Source: Strongylocentrotus purpuratus
Lineage: Eukaryota > Echinodermata > Echinoidea > Camarodonta > Strongylocentrotidae
NCBI RefSeq assembly: GCF_000002235.5
Contig: NW_022145601.1
Span: 3,593,563 to 3,657,562, forward strand
Direction of reading: 5' to 3'
DNA: 64,000 bases
Shown here: positions 12,701 through 24,794 of the stretch, piece by piece
Numbering within the stretch: the stretch's first letter is position 1
Layout: each line of letters opens with the position of its first letter
Position numbers and translations under genes: made by a program
Notes under the pieces: generated by a model
Told to the model about the DNA's origin: nothing
What the model saw: the letters and a program-made list of their open reading frames with translations, nothing else
The model's database searches: none

Positions 12701-15700
12701 TAGTTTAAGTGTGCTATGGTATTTTTTATTGTTAATACTTTTAACTAACAGGGTAAATATGTACAGTACATGTACTGTACACTGCTTGGACTATACATTT
12801 TTGTTTACAGTTTCAAATGCACATTATCATTATTTGATTTCAGTAATTACTAAACAAAATAATTTTTTCTTTGCCAAAATCTTACATGTACTGTACATGT
12901 AAATGAAGAAAATATGTAGATTTTTTTTTGTTTATATCTGAATTTTGCTTTAGGGCTTTCTCTTTGAGTGAGATGATAGAAATTAGGTTGACAGAAAATA
13001 AAAAATGTACAGTATGGGTAGTACAATTTATAATAATAATAACAATAAAATACAACAAATACATAACAAATAATAATAACAATACTAATTATAATGATTA
13101 CATGTATATTATTAACAATAATGATAATAAATGGTAATAACATGAAGAATAATACTAAAATACTACTATGTACTACTAATAATGATTTGTACAGTATGGC
13201 ACTGAATGCCTGAATCCTCTTGAAATTGAAGGCATACTTGCACAAAAATTAAAAATATAAAAAACAAGAAGAAAAATGTACATGAATGTATGTGTATGAC
13301 AAGTTGAGAACCATGATGTCAATAATGTACCGGTATCATTCTTATCACCTAATTACATGTAAAATTTAATTTAAAAAGAAAAATTTTAAACTCTACAGCA
13401 AAAAAAAGGGAATTTACATGTACACATGTAGATAAATAAAACCCATGTTTAAAAGCAAATAATTCATAAAGTCCCTCACAGCATACTTTATCTTGAACAT
13501 TTTCAGTTCCCCCCCCCCCCCCCCCCCCCCTCTAATCCATGTTTGTACGTGTACCGTAACCAACTTGATTGTTGTTCGTCCAAAGTTTTGACAATGCATT
13601 GACTTGCATTTTTGATTTCACAGCTTCATGCAATGCTTTAAAGAGCAACATCACTCATTGCATACATGTACAGGTATAACACTGTACCACAAAGTACACA
13701 AAGTTGTCCTGTACTTGAACTTGTATATTTTCAACTGGCATATTCTGGCCAATAGATGGCAGCAAGGTATATTCATAAATTCCATTGAATGAGTCTGTTC
13801 CATGATGCAAACATAATATGTAGATGTACTGTAGATTACACATGTACTGTATGTGTACATCGTACATCGTATATTCAGTGTAGATGTACATACAGTACAT
13901 AACTTGAAAATCATACCTCAGACCAGGCCTTCTCAACTTGCTTATTAGAAGTGCTAAAAAGTATTTTTAGTTGAAGTGCCAACCTGTATGTTTGAATTTG
14001 TTGCGCGGGAACCAACAACGTGCGGGATCCAGGGGCATAGCCCCCTTGAAGCTGGTCTATTTTAGGGCTTTCTAAAGGCCCAGATGTGCCATTTTTAACA
14101 CCTTTTTATTCTAAAATACAATTATCAGTCATGATTTTATACCGATGTGAAAAAAACTTTAGTAGGCCTACAATTCCTGGGTACAATCACACTGGAGGTA
14201 AATTTATAAGTAGTTATTTTTGCACAATAAACACAGGTAATGTCAAAAGTAAGTGAAAATCAAAAAACAAAAACAAGATGTTTCAAGAGATTGGCAATGT
14301 TGAAATTGGTAGCACATCCTAAGCTCATTGTTTTTTTTTAGAGCTCAGGTTGAAATAATTAAGAGTCGTATGAAATGGTAAAAAAGTTAAAAAAACGTTA
14401 AATTACCCTTTTTTTCCTGTTTGTTAAGAAGGTATTTTGGGCTTAACATCGACTGCGTCTCTGTGATTTTACTGAGTTTTTAATCCTAAAATATAATTTT
14501 TTAAAATATTTTTTTAAAGCAAAAGTTGCGCGCCACTCCGATTGACCACAAGCACCACCAATTGAGAAGGTCCGCCTTAGACCTTTGTTACATGTGTAGC
14601 TTTCTTTAGTTTTATCAGACAAAATTTCACACAGGCATTGATCATACATGCATGTACATGTACTATGTAGATCTACATGTACAGTACAGTGTATATATGT
14701 AGATCTAGGCCTCTACCAGGTATTTTGCAATATGAAGACTGGTTTGTAAGATATTCTCATCTTGTAAATATAATTTTAACTAGACCTAGTTGTTTATTGT
14801 TATTGCTTTTGTTTTTCATATTGTTGTTGTTGTTTCTTCTCTTCTCCATCATTCTCCTCCTCCTCTTTCTATTCTAAATCTACAACTTAATTGATCATCT
14901 TCCTCTCCTTTTTTCATCATTCTTCTTCCTCTGAACATTGGGTAGACCCTATATGTAGCAGATAAACAGCAACATGCAGATCTACAGTACATGTACATCC
15001 CTTCTTGCACCTCCACCACTCCACCACTCCATAAAGTTATCTCTCTGCATTTCTTGCAAATTTGCAATCAAATACTCTGAGTGTTGTTAATTTTCTTTAC
15101 TTTAGTTACTCCAGTGTGTCTTGCATTGCCATAAACCAACTTTCGACGTACAACAGTTGCGCAACAGCATCCACTTAGACCTAACTAGATCTATTACTTG
15201 TTACTGTACTGTGGACAAATGAAATATCTTACGTTGATTATCTACTTACCAAATGTATTCCTTCAACAGCTTGTAAATGCAGACAGTAGGGAACAGTTGG
15301 ATTCGAATCTATCTCATGTCTTCTTTCGCCAGGGGGGTTAACAAAGTTTGAATGCTTCACATACAAATCTTTCCATTGCATCTTTCCAGTCGTCATTCTG
15401 GACAATCAACAGCAAAAGTCACAAGACCTAGTCTAAAAATTAAATTGAATCTCCGGTATAAGCAGCAAGTTTCATTGCGAGATCGACTTTGGTTGTGATA
15501 CAACTATCCTATGCGATCTTCGCTCTTCAGCCCAGCTCAGCTCAGCCTATCTACGTGCGTTGATCCTGGCCGGAATCACGTAGATTATTGGTATCCGAAA
15601 AAGGCCAATTTAACGGTGCCAATTTAATGACGACTTTATGAAACTAGCGATTCATTATAGTGTAAAAGGCATGGAGATTGTCGCCGAATGCGAATCCCAC

Positions 15701-15904
15701 TGGTGCGAAAGAGCATTATTCTAAAAACGTATCCGAAGTATATTCATTTTTTTTTACAGGACAAGTTACGTAGTCTCTCATCCAGGGTCATTATTATATT
15801 TTTGTTTCTAAATTTTTCCTTTCTTGTTTGCTTCAGTGTTAGAGTATTTTTCGGATTTGTGTTGACCATCGGTCGAGTGCTGTAATAGTAAACAAATCCT
15901 GGCT
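12701..15904. other. Non-coding; microsatellite-rich
   Basis: Holds a 22-bp perfect palindrome of the GTACAGTACATGTAC type at 12,760-12,781, an ATA/AAT-rich tract at 13,020-13,190, a C run near 13,508-13,530, and dense GTACATGTAC motifs up to about 15,000. A segment near 14,025-14,055 shows the GGGGCATAGCCCC core seen again at 22-24 kb. No gene found. Confidence 0.5.
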
Positions 15905-16780
15905 TCATGCACGGTATCAGGGGCGGGGGGGGGGGGGGGGGGCGTTGGGCGGTGGGGGGGGGGGGTGGAGGCGGGGAACGTTTTTTTTGGGGGGGGGACA
16001 CGTCTCCCCTCATTTTTTTTTAAGGGGGATCGTCCCTCCCCCCTCAAAATTTGAAAATGTGCCCCCGAAAAAGGTAGCAAATACTAAAGACTGCAACAAA
16101 CTTAGGTTCTGGAGGGCCCAAAAGTGCAGCGTGTAGACAAATAAAAATGCAAAAATCTTTTCACTCGGAAGCTACGCTCCCTTGCATAATAACCTTCTAA
16201 ATGTATAAGTAAATAGGCCTACTGAGCAAAACGAAGTGTGAAAAAAGTTTATTGCTTGTTTTTATACTATAGTTTTGCTAAGAAATGTAATTTTTTAATA
16301 AAACCAAAACTTCAAAAATCCGTAAGGGGTAGTCCCTCTCATTCACTATGCTCCCTCGCAATATTGATGGGGGGGGGAGCTTTGGGGAAGTCCCCCCCTC
16401 AAAAAAAATCATTCAAACGTGGTTTATTTCTAATTCGATACCAGTGATTTACAAATGTTGCTGAAATGGCATTTTCCCTGACTTTCCGGGGGCTCTGCCC
16501 CCTGGACCTTACGGTCCACTTGCTTCGCTCGGCTTGATCTACCTGATCGTAAATACTTTAGCCAGGACCTGAGTAACATGTAAGAGTGATGGTGATGCGG
16601 GTTCTTTTCTGCCCCCCCCCCAAACGTTTTTCCTCATTACGCCACTGCTCCCTCGTCCCTCGCATTTTGCCCCCCCCCCCCCCGGTCGTGAAAGGAAATC
16701 GCCGCCCCTGCACGGTATGCACCATTATCAAATTCGATCTAAACAAAATAATGTCACTGCATCATTCTAAATTCAGTCAG
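15905..16780. repeat. G/C-run-tipped repeat remnants
   Basis: Long G or C runs (15,924-15,945; 15,953-15,966; 16,369-16,378; 16,612-16,622; 16,671-16,684) lie next to CAGGGGCG-type and CGCCACTG-type pieces typical of small transposon ends seen elsewhere in the window. A short palindromic core GGGGGCTCTGCCCCC lies at about 16,488. Boundaries are not resolvable. Confidence 0.45.
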
Positions 16781-17169
16781 CCTCTTTTGGGCTGCCACGC
16801 AAAATAATGTGGAAAACTTTGCGACATTTTAGTCAGGATGTTAAAGCCCGTCTGTACTAGTTTGGCCGGGGGGGGGGTTAGACCACACAGAGTGGTCACT
16901 GACAGGTGGCTATCTCATCAACTCAGCTCTCGATTAACATAACAAAAAGTGGATCATGGGTGACCAACGGGCACCGTTTAGGCGTTGTTTTCTCTCCAGA
17001 GGGCCAATTAGCTACAAGTAGTACAGTGGGGATTCTAAAAACAGAAATAGCACGTATTAATATTTGTTCTTCTTCTAATTCCGATATTTACTTCAAGCTT
17101 GCTAATATCAACATTATTATTTGTATTCCCGATTTCTTTAGATTTCTTTGGATATATTGTTGTTGATTC
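16781..17169. other. Non-coding; no gene seen
   Basis: Contains a G run at about 16,868-16,877. An open frame at 16,906-17,166 has no gene-like support. Confidence 0.4.
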
Positions 17170-17395
17170 TTAATTTTAGAAAACGGTCATTATTCATAAG
17201 GGTCATCATTCATATTTAATGACCCCGATTCATAATCGAAAATGAGGGTTGCCATCATAATTATGAGAAAAGGGTCGTACTCGCTATAATACAAAATCGG
17301 GTCGAAATTCATAGGCCTAAGGGTCCCTATTCATAATACGAAATAAGGGTCGCTATTCATAATACGAGAAGAGGGTTGCTAGTCATAAAAATCAC
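17170..17395. repeat. Degenerate short tandem repeat (ATTCATAATACGA / AGGGTC)
   Basis: Around seven imperfect units of roughly 25-38 bp, each combining AGGGTC(G/A) with TATTCATAAT. They are best preserved at 17,320-17,390. Confidence 0.7.
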
Positions 17396-18252
17396 ATAGC
17401 AAACAAAATGATAAGAAAGGGAAATGTTGGCTGTGGCGTAGCTCTGGGGGGGGGGGGCGACACATGGCCCCGAATATTTGTCGCAAACATTATGAAAATT
17501 TACTTTCGTGACAAGACGAGATAGTTTACAAGCAAACCACCTCATCAGGCCCATATAAATAAATATGAATGTCTGACATCTGACTGTCCGAGTCGTCATC
17601 ATAAGCGTAGAAGGCGAGGGGAAATATTTCATAATGTAGATGTGTTTGTTTTATAATGATCTATCTTGTTTAATGACAATTCACGTCAGCCTTACTCCTC
17701 GTTTGTTTTGTTCCCTTTATTGTATTTTTTTATTTTGTTTTGGCTATTTAATGTCATTGACTCTTTATATTTTGTGTGTGAACCTGTATGGATGCATACG
17801 TGTATTTGAATAATTAATACGTGTATTTTATCTGTTGCTTAGGATTTATCAGGTCTCGAATTAATTAATATTAACTTTCCTGAACCTGCATGCACATTTG
17901 TATTTACATTCCGTTTTTTTTGTGTGTTTGTTATGTATTCATCATTATATCCTGCCCCCTTGTTGCTACGAGGAGGGCTAGATATCCCACCCCAATTATA
18001 AACAAAAACAAATTCATCACGGCATTTATTTTTATTTATTTTTCGCACTAGACCTTATCAAAACCTTCTGACCCATCACCACAAGGCGTCGCTAGACCTT
18101 TTTTCAACGGGACGGAGAGGGGGGGGGGGTGTAGAGGCCACCGATTATCGACAAAACTAGCCACCAATATTATTACCGACAAATATACTAATGCCAATGT
18201 CCCAATATCAACACATTTCACCCTATAAACACGGGGCTAAGAGCTAAATTAA
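17396..18252. other. Non-coding; no gene seen
   Basis: AT-rich DNA with G runs at about 17,446 and 18,121. It precedes the truncated start of a LINE fragment. Confidence 0.45.
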
Positions 18253-19185
18253 CGTGTCAAAGATCTTGAAAGTTGTATTCATGATGTACGAAAATGGATG
18301 AATGATTGCTATCTCAAACTAAATGACGATAAAACAGAATTTCTCTTGTTAGGCTCCAGACAACAACTTTCCAAGATTGTTATAACTCATATACGTGTTG
18401 GTTCTGTGCACATTGCTCCTTCAGATAAGGCAAGAAATCTTGGTGTCATTTTCGATACAAGCATGTCTCTTGATGCACATATTTCAAAATGTGTGAAAGC
18501 TGCCAATTATCATCTTCGTAATCTTCGCGCTATAAGGAAATTTTTAACCCCCCAAACCACTCAACAATTGATTCATGCTTTTGTAACATCTCATCTCGAT
18601 AACTGTAACTCTCTCCTTTATGGACTTCCTAAATACCAAATTCACAAACTACAAAAGGTTCAAAACGCAGCTGCCCGCCTTGTCACTAAATCTAAACGAT
18701 CGACCCATACTACTCAAATACTCAAGAAACTTCACTGGCTTCCAATAGAACAGCGTATCAAATATAAAATTCTACTACTCACCTACCGTTCACTAAATGG
18801 ATCAGTCCCTGAATATATTTTCTCTCTTTTTAATATCTCTTTAAGTTCTCGTGCAGGTATTCGTTCCTCTAATTCAACAAATTTAACACAATTAAGAACA
18901 AAGAGGAGTTGGGGAGACAGAGCTTTTACAGCTGCTGCACCCCGGTTATGGAACTCCCTACCCCATTCAATCAAAATGTCAGCCAATCAAAATGTGTTCC
19001 AAAAACAATTGAAAACCTATCTAATGTCTGAGTTCCTTAGTTAAGACGTAGTGTATTTCAAAATATGATGTAATTAACGTTGTTGAATTATATTTGATTA
19101 TGTTAAATTATTTTCGTTCAATGTACTTACCTTGTTAGGCGCCTTGAGTCTCTCTTGGGGTGGATATGTGCGCATTACTTTTTTT
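18253..19185 (+). mobile_element. 5'-truncated L2/CR1-type LINE, reverse transcriptase C-terminal part
   Basis: One open frame (in frame from 18,253, stop at 19,042-19,044) encodes the thumb and C-terminal region of a non-LTR retrotransposon reverse transcriptase. It has WMNDCYLKLNDDKTE, NLGVIFDTSMSLDAHI, LDNCNSLLYGLP, VQNAAARLV and LHWLPIEQRIKYKILLLTY. These are standard signatures of L2/CR1-clade LINEs. Endonuclease and catalytic palm (FADD) are missing, as expected for 5' truncation. The 3' UTR ends at a T run near 19,180 and runs straight into the minisatellite at 19,186. The surviving frame has no internal stop, which suggests a fairly young insertion. Confidence 0.9.
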
Positions 19186-19824
19186 TTTCAGTGCGAAAGC
19201 TTTGACATTTCATTAAATTGTTAAAGAAAGAAGACGATTCGTTATACCTTTCCCGACTCGTAATCCTATTCTGAATTTAGTTTTCCCCCTCCCACGCGGA
19301 GCGCTGAAGCTTTGACATTTCATTAAATTATTAGAGAAAGAAATTCTCAATCGCAGTTCCCGGCCTCTTCCGCTTTGCCTTTTTTTAATTATTAGAGAAA
19401 GAAGACGATTCGTTGTAGCGTTCTCGACTCTTAATCCTAGTCTGAATTCAATTCACCCCCCCCCCCTCCTCTCCCGCGCGAAGCGCTGAAGCTTTGACAG
19501 TTCATTAAATTATTAGAAAGAGAAGACGATTCGTTGTACAGTTTTCCATTCCTAATCCTTGTCTGAATTCAGTTCCCGGCCTCTTCCGCCTTGCCGTTTT
19601 TTTTTATTTATTAGAGAAAGAAGACGATTCGTTGTACCGTTCTTGATTCTTAATCCTAGACTGAATTCAGTTCCCCCCTCCCGCACGAAGCGCTGAAGCT
19701 TTGACATTTCATTAAATTATTAGAGAAAGAAGACGATTCGTTGTACCGTTCTCGACTCTTAATCCTAGTCTGCATGAATTCAGTTGCCCCCCTCCTGAGC
19801 GAAGCTTTGACATTTCATTAAATT
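19186..19824 (+). repeat. Minisatellite, ~110-130 bp unit, array 1
   Basis: About five tandem units. Each contains CATTTCATTAAATTATTAG, AGAAAGAAGACGATTCGTTG, a CTTAATCCTAGTCTGAATTC stretch and a CGCGAAGCGCTGAAGC hairpin-like piece with a variable C run. The same unit continues at 20,641-20,905 after an inserted LINE, and appears inverted at 44,645-45,262. Confidence 0.85.
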
Positions 19825-20640
19825 CAACTGGGTTCTTTAATGTACGACTTCGATTCTGGTGTCCTTCCACAGGCTCTAGTCAGCATTTTTAAGAAAAATA
19901 GTCAAGTTCATGACCATGCTACACGAAATGCCTCTGCGTTTCACTTACCCCAAGTAAGGACAAAGTTAACTTTTAATACTTTGGTTTTTACTGGACCTAA
20001 ATTTTGGAACTCTCTAGGCTCTAGCGTTAAGCAATCTGTTAGTCTCTCTTCATTTAAGTGTAAACTTAAGGTTTATCTTCTCGATAAATACTGTGACTCA
20101 TAGAGTAGTTCATTTTTGTAGTTATTATGGTGCCAAGATATATTATGTATTACTATAAATGTAAATTTTCTTCTTGATATTAATATGTGTCTAACTGAAT
20201 ATTTTCAGATTGTCAACCTCTTATTCCCTCCCCCTGTTGTCTTGTGCCCGTTGTGTGCTGTGCCTATTGTCGATGTCCTGTAGTCTTCTATTATTTCTCA
20301 TATTTTCTATTTTCTCCCGTCTTGTCTAGTCTCGTCTCTCGTTTTGTTGTTGTTGTTGTGTGTGTGTACACTTCTTGTTTTGTTATACCCCCTTTTCCCT
20401 ATTGTATTCTTAGGTAGTCACAAATATCTATTCATCATGTTTTATCCGGCTCAGAGGGGACCCTAATAATTACAAGCTCTGCTTTTACCAGGGTCTCCTC
20501 GCCTTTCTTTTAGTTAACTTTGTTTTTATCATTGCCATAATTTGTTATTTTGCATTGTAAATGTGTTATGTTCCAATGTTATGCTCTGTATGTCATTTGA
20601 AAGAAAGACGAATAAAATCTTATCTTATCTTATCTTATCT
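19825..20640 (+). mobile_element. 5'-truncated L2/CR1-type LINE inserted in the minisatellite
   Basis: The frame at 19,840-20,103 encodes the last ~85 residues of a LINE reverse transcriptase (HDHATRNASAFHLPQVRTKL, FTGPKFWNSL), followed by a 3' UTR ending AATAAAATC plus a TCTTA microsatellite tail. The flanks are minisatellite on both sides with AAATT at 19,820-19,824 and 20,641-20,645, a likely target-site duplication. Its sequence differs from the 18,253 fragment, so it is a separate family or subfamily. Confidence 0.85.
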
Positions 20641-20905
20641 AAATTATTAGAGAAAGAAGAGGATTCGTTATAATGTTTTCGATTCTTAATCCTTGTCTGA
20701 ATTCAGTTTCCCCCCTACGGCGCGAGGCGCGGAAGTTTTGCCGCTTCATTAAATCATTGAGAAAGAAGACGATTGGTTGTACCGTTCTCGACTTCTAATC
20801 CTAGTCTTAATTCGGTTGCCCCCTCCCGCGCAAAGCGCGGAAGCTTTAACGTTTCATTAAATTATTTTAGAAAGAAGACGATTCGTTGCACGACTCTTAA
20901 TCATT
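20641..20905 (+). repeat. Minisatellite array 1, continuation
   Basis: Two further units of the 19,186 repeat (ATTATTAGAGAAAGAAGA..., GCGCGAGGCGCGGAAG), resumed exactly where the LINE tail ends. Confidence 0.8.
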
Positions 20906-22059
20906 GTCTGAATTTTCAAAAATGTTTCTTTGTCCGATGAAAAGTCACAGTTCGTAGGGGGAAAAAATGCCGGCCGACCGACATAATACATCCCACCGAA
21001 TTAACTTCTGCATTGATATAGTACACGAGGATCGAGCAAGAATAGGGACTTTTAGATTCGCACGAAGACAATAGGTCTATGCTACGCTCGACGTCCTTAT
21101 TTAGCACTGCCTTGAATGGACGTCACACGTATTAGTCCACGCAAATCTAAAAGTCCCTAATACCGAAACAGCGGACCCCACACAGCAACATATCTATGCG
21201 TATGCATCATTCTTGATCTCTGGACGTGGCGACTCCACCAAACATCCCCTCTCTCTCTTACTTCCACCCCTCCTCTCTCTCTCCTCTCTTTCATCCCCCG
21301 TTTGTTTTCTTCTCTTTTTTCCCTTTCTCCTTTTCTTTCTTTTCTTTCTTTTCCTTTGTTTTCTCTCCTTCCACTTGTTTTATTTTCTCTTTCATTCTTC
21401 TCTTCTCTTCCTTTCTTTCTTTTCCTTTTTTTTTCTTTTCTTTTCTTTCCCTTTCCCTCTCATTTCCCCCTACCCTTTTCTCATTTTTCCCGACAGCAGC
21501 GCGATTTTACCGACAATATCTTGACAAGTGGGGGGAGGGGGAGGGGGTGTCTCACACCCCTTTTAGCGACGCCCCTGACCACACGTCCACTACCCCCAAC
21601 CACATCCCAACAAAAAGGATGTAAATGTTTGGTTCATATTCGGATCGCATTACCTCTTTGTACGCTATACATAACGCGAAAACCTATATTTTGAATAGCG
21701 GTCCTTACGAATAGCGAGGTTACCCCCTCTTCCACTTCGTTTGCTTTGATTTATTAAGCCATTTGTTTTTTAAACTCATACTAAAACCCTTTAAACAAAA
21801 AACTCTCACTATATACCTATAAGGGACTGTTTTTTATTCTCCTTGTTGATGGTTCGGCTCTTTTGAAACAAAGCCATGGTTGTTGGAGGTGGGGGCGTAG
21901 GTTTAGGGTCTTCCCAACTGTTTATGGTAATTGTAAAACTTGCGTACTGCCCTCAAACTTTACAACACACACAACACACACAAAAGGTAGAAAAAGGAGA
22001 GAGGAAAAGGAAAGAAAATTAGAAGAAACGAAAAGAAAACTGGAGAAAAGAAGAAGGAA
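20906..22059. other. Non-coding; includes a pyrimidine tract
   Basis: A near-pure C/T tract (TTTC, TTCC, CTCT units) spans about 21,240-21,485 and produces long meaningless open frames. A transposon-end-like GGGGGTGTCTCACACCCC with GCGACGCCCCTGA lies near 21,545-21,580. A purine-rich GAAAAG tract lies at 21,985-22,060. Confidence 0.55.
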
Positions 22060-24180
22060 GGAATGGCTCTTTTCTCGGTTTCAAAAACTTCATAAAGCAT
22101 TCATTCAAGGGGACGGAGGGCGGCTCCCCCTGGATAATGCTTAACATTTCCCCCACCCCCACCCCCCCCCAAAAAAAAAGAAGTTTATTACCCATGTCTA
22201 TATTAGGGGAAGAGTCAATTCCGGAGCTCCAGTGGATGGAGCCCCCTGAAGCTCTTGATTTTTAGCAATTCAGAACCTTCATGATAGCTGTCTTGAGTGT
22301 CTTGGGTTTCGCGGGCCCACCTGCAGCCCCATGGAGAGTTGCAGCCCCTTCTGGGGTCCGAGAGCGAAGCCCCCTGTTATAACAATTCATAACCTTTCCC
22401 GATAGCCGTCACGAGTGGTATAGATTGCCAATAGAGCGTCTAGGTTTTGCAACAAAATGCAGGGTTTTCGGTTCAAGTGAAATTGGGGGCGGCTCTCCCA
22501 GGAAAATTTAGAAAATCTCCCTTCCCATTTCGAAATTAAAAAAATAATTGCTTAACCCATCCCTAACGGGACAAAGATGTGTGATCTCAAGGTACTCTAA
22601 AACCTTTCCGGGAGGGGTCTTCGGGCGGTGCCGCTATTGCTCTTGAGTATTAGCAATTCAGAACCTTTAAGATAGTCGTCTTGAGCGATAGAAATCTATC
22701 CATCAACATTTGCACTGGCCCTACCGGATTATTTTTCTCTCTCGCTCTCTCTTACAACCATAATTATGCTCTCATGAAGATAATTGTATAGGATAAAGGG
22801 TTGTCTTGGGAACCACTTGTAATCTAACGGGTAGGGTCCAGGGGCCTAAATCCCGGCAAAGGCTATGCCCCTTATTCCCGTCATAGACCTTATATGACGG
22901 GAATAAGGGGCATAGCCTTTGCCAGGATTTACAGGTAATAGACACCAATAACCTCTTGACTTTTATGCAATCTAGAACCTTGCAGAAGAGTGGTTGAAAT
23001 TGCGATTGTTTGGAGGACTTGCGATTGATTTAAATAATCACAACTCTCAATAAGACGGGGCCCCTGGTCTGTATTTTGGAAGAAACGAAATATACAAGGA
23101 CATACACACTTGCGTACTGATGGGGGGGGGGGGGGGGGAGGAGGCCTCAGGGGCAGTTGTCTCAAATAAAATTCAATCGAGGTTTATTTTCAATTTATAC
23201 TATAGTGATTTACAATATTAATGTTGCCGAAACTTTCTATGCGTTTGTTTGAAAATGACAAATTCCCAAATGTACAGTCAGGCCCAAAGTATGCTTATTT
23301 CGAAGCCTACATGTCAGGGTCCGCAGAACAGCGGTGCCTGGGGACTCGAGCCCCCCCCCCCCCCCTCACTGTTTTGAAAAAGTATGTTAAAGAAAATAGA
23401 AAGAAAGAAAGGTGACCTGCCAATATCACAAATGAAGTATCAAAATATGCTCAACTGACCATAATTTTATGCCTAAAACCCCTGAGCTTCTAGAGGCTCT
23501 GCCCCCTGGACTCCACGCCAACTATTGACCTGACAGTGGTAGAAATTTGCCCATCTGACCGTAATTTAAAGTCTTATACCCTTGAGTTTGCGGGCATGGC
23601 CGGGCGCGCCGGAAGAACTTTGGGATTGGGGGGGGGGGGCAAATATTCCAGGGGGAGGGGCTCACCTTCCAGGCGTAATGAGCGAAAACGTTAGGGGGCA
23701 GAAGAAAAATATGCATCACCACCACTCTTACATGTTACATGCAGGCCACGCGGAACGTTTTTCAGAGTGGAGTATTAATGATCCGGTAGAGCGTAGCGAG
23801 CGAAATGACCCGAGCCTGCATAGGCTTGTGGCCTCGCTCTGGCGAGGGTCAGGGGACGGATCCACCGGAAGCTCAGGGTTTTTAGGCATAACATTACGGT
23901 CAGTAAAGCATATTCAGATACCATATTTTGTGACACTGGCAGGTCACTTAATGGCGGGTAGTCCAGGGGGCCGAGCCCCATGAAGCTCAGGGATTTTAGG
24001 CATTATTTTAATGACGATCAGATGAGCATCCGGGTCCCTCCTCCAGGGGCAGAGCTCCCGGAAGCTCAGAGGCTTTAGGTACTATTATTACGGTCAGATG
24101 AGCATCCAGGGGCCCGCCTCAGTCCCTTGGTAGGGTCCAGGGGGCCGAGCCCCCGTAAGCTCAGGGTTTTTTGTGACACT
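22060..24180. repeat. Diverged repeats with GGGGC...GAGCCCC cores
   Basis: At least eight segments share the pattern AGGGTCCAGGGGGCCGAGC followed by CCC-GAAGCTC-GGGTTTTTAGG, with TACGGTCAG(A)TGAGCAT between units in the better copies (e.g. 23,470-23,500; 23,950-24,000; 24,040-24,110; 24,130-24,180). The core is self-complementary. The spacing is irregular (about 70-110 bp), so this is an old decayed array or repeated element arms. C/G runs (23,122-23,139; 23,349-23,366; 24,251-24,270) punctuate it. Confidence 0.6.
22848..22930. repeat. Near-perfect 38-bp inverted repeat (hairpin)
   Basis: Arms 22,848-22,885 and 22,893-22,930 pair with a single mismatch around a 7-nt loop. The arm contains GGCTATGCCCCTTATTCCCG. 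The stem is much better preserved than the surrounding repeat. Confidence 0.85.
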
Positions 24181-24794
24181 GGCAGGTCATTTATTCTTAG
24201 TTTCTCTCTTTGTTTCTTTTTCTTTTTAACATACTTTTGTTTAAGTGTGGGGGTGGGGGGGGGGGGGGGGGCTCGAGCCCCGAGCCCCCCGTTCTGCAGT
24301 CCCTGACATGTAGGCTTCTCGATAGGCATATTTTTTTCCTGACTGTATGTTAGGCAATTTGAAATTTTCAAACAGAAGCATAAAAACGCATAATTTACCC
24401 CCAAAATGAGAAAAATCAGTACACCAGTGCATAGGGCCTCATGTCTTATCGACCCTTTAATGAAAAAATACGCACGCTTTCCCATCCTCTCACAATATTT
24501 CCACGATATATATAGTCCTTCATTTATAAATAAAGGGGAATAAAGGGGAATGCGGAATGCTTTGAATTTTTTTAATTCCTGTTTACTTTCCTTTTCTTTG
24601 AATGGAATATAACTTTTATATGATTAAATTCAGGTATTATTATTATTTTTTTTTTTTTTTGGTTAAAAAATACAAACAATTTTTACTCCTTTAGAGGGGG
24701 GGGGGGGGGTGTACTCATATTAGCCTCGAAACCCCTTCCCATTTAAGGGTCATTTGGGTGATTTTTTTCGAAGAAAAGCCCAAAGACAAATCCA
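24181..24794. other. Non-coding approach to the satellite
   Basis: Contains G runs (24,251-24,270 and about 24,697-24,708) and a T run at about 24,644-24,660. No gene seen. Confidence 0.5.

Noticed and set aside
12850-13245. Hydrophobic minus-strand frame resembling a membrane protein
   Set aside because: Ile/Tyr/Val richness comes from an ATA/AAT-rich tract. No conserved pattern.
21213-21694. Three overlapping forward frames of 100-130 codons rich in Ser, Phe and Leu
   Set aside because: Encoded by a pyrimidine tract. The overlap of all three frames shows it is composition, not coding.
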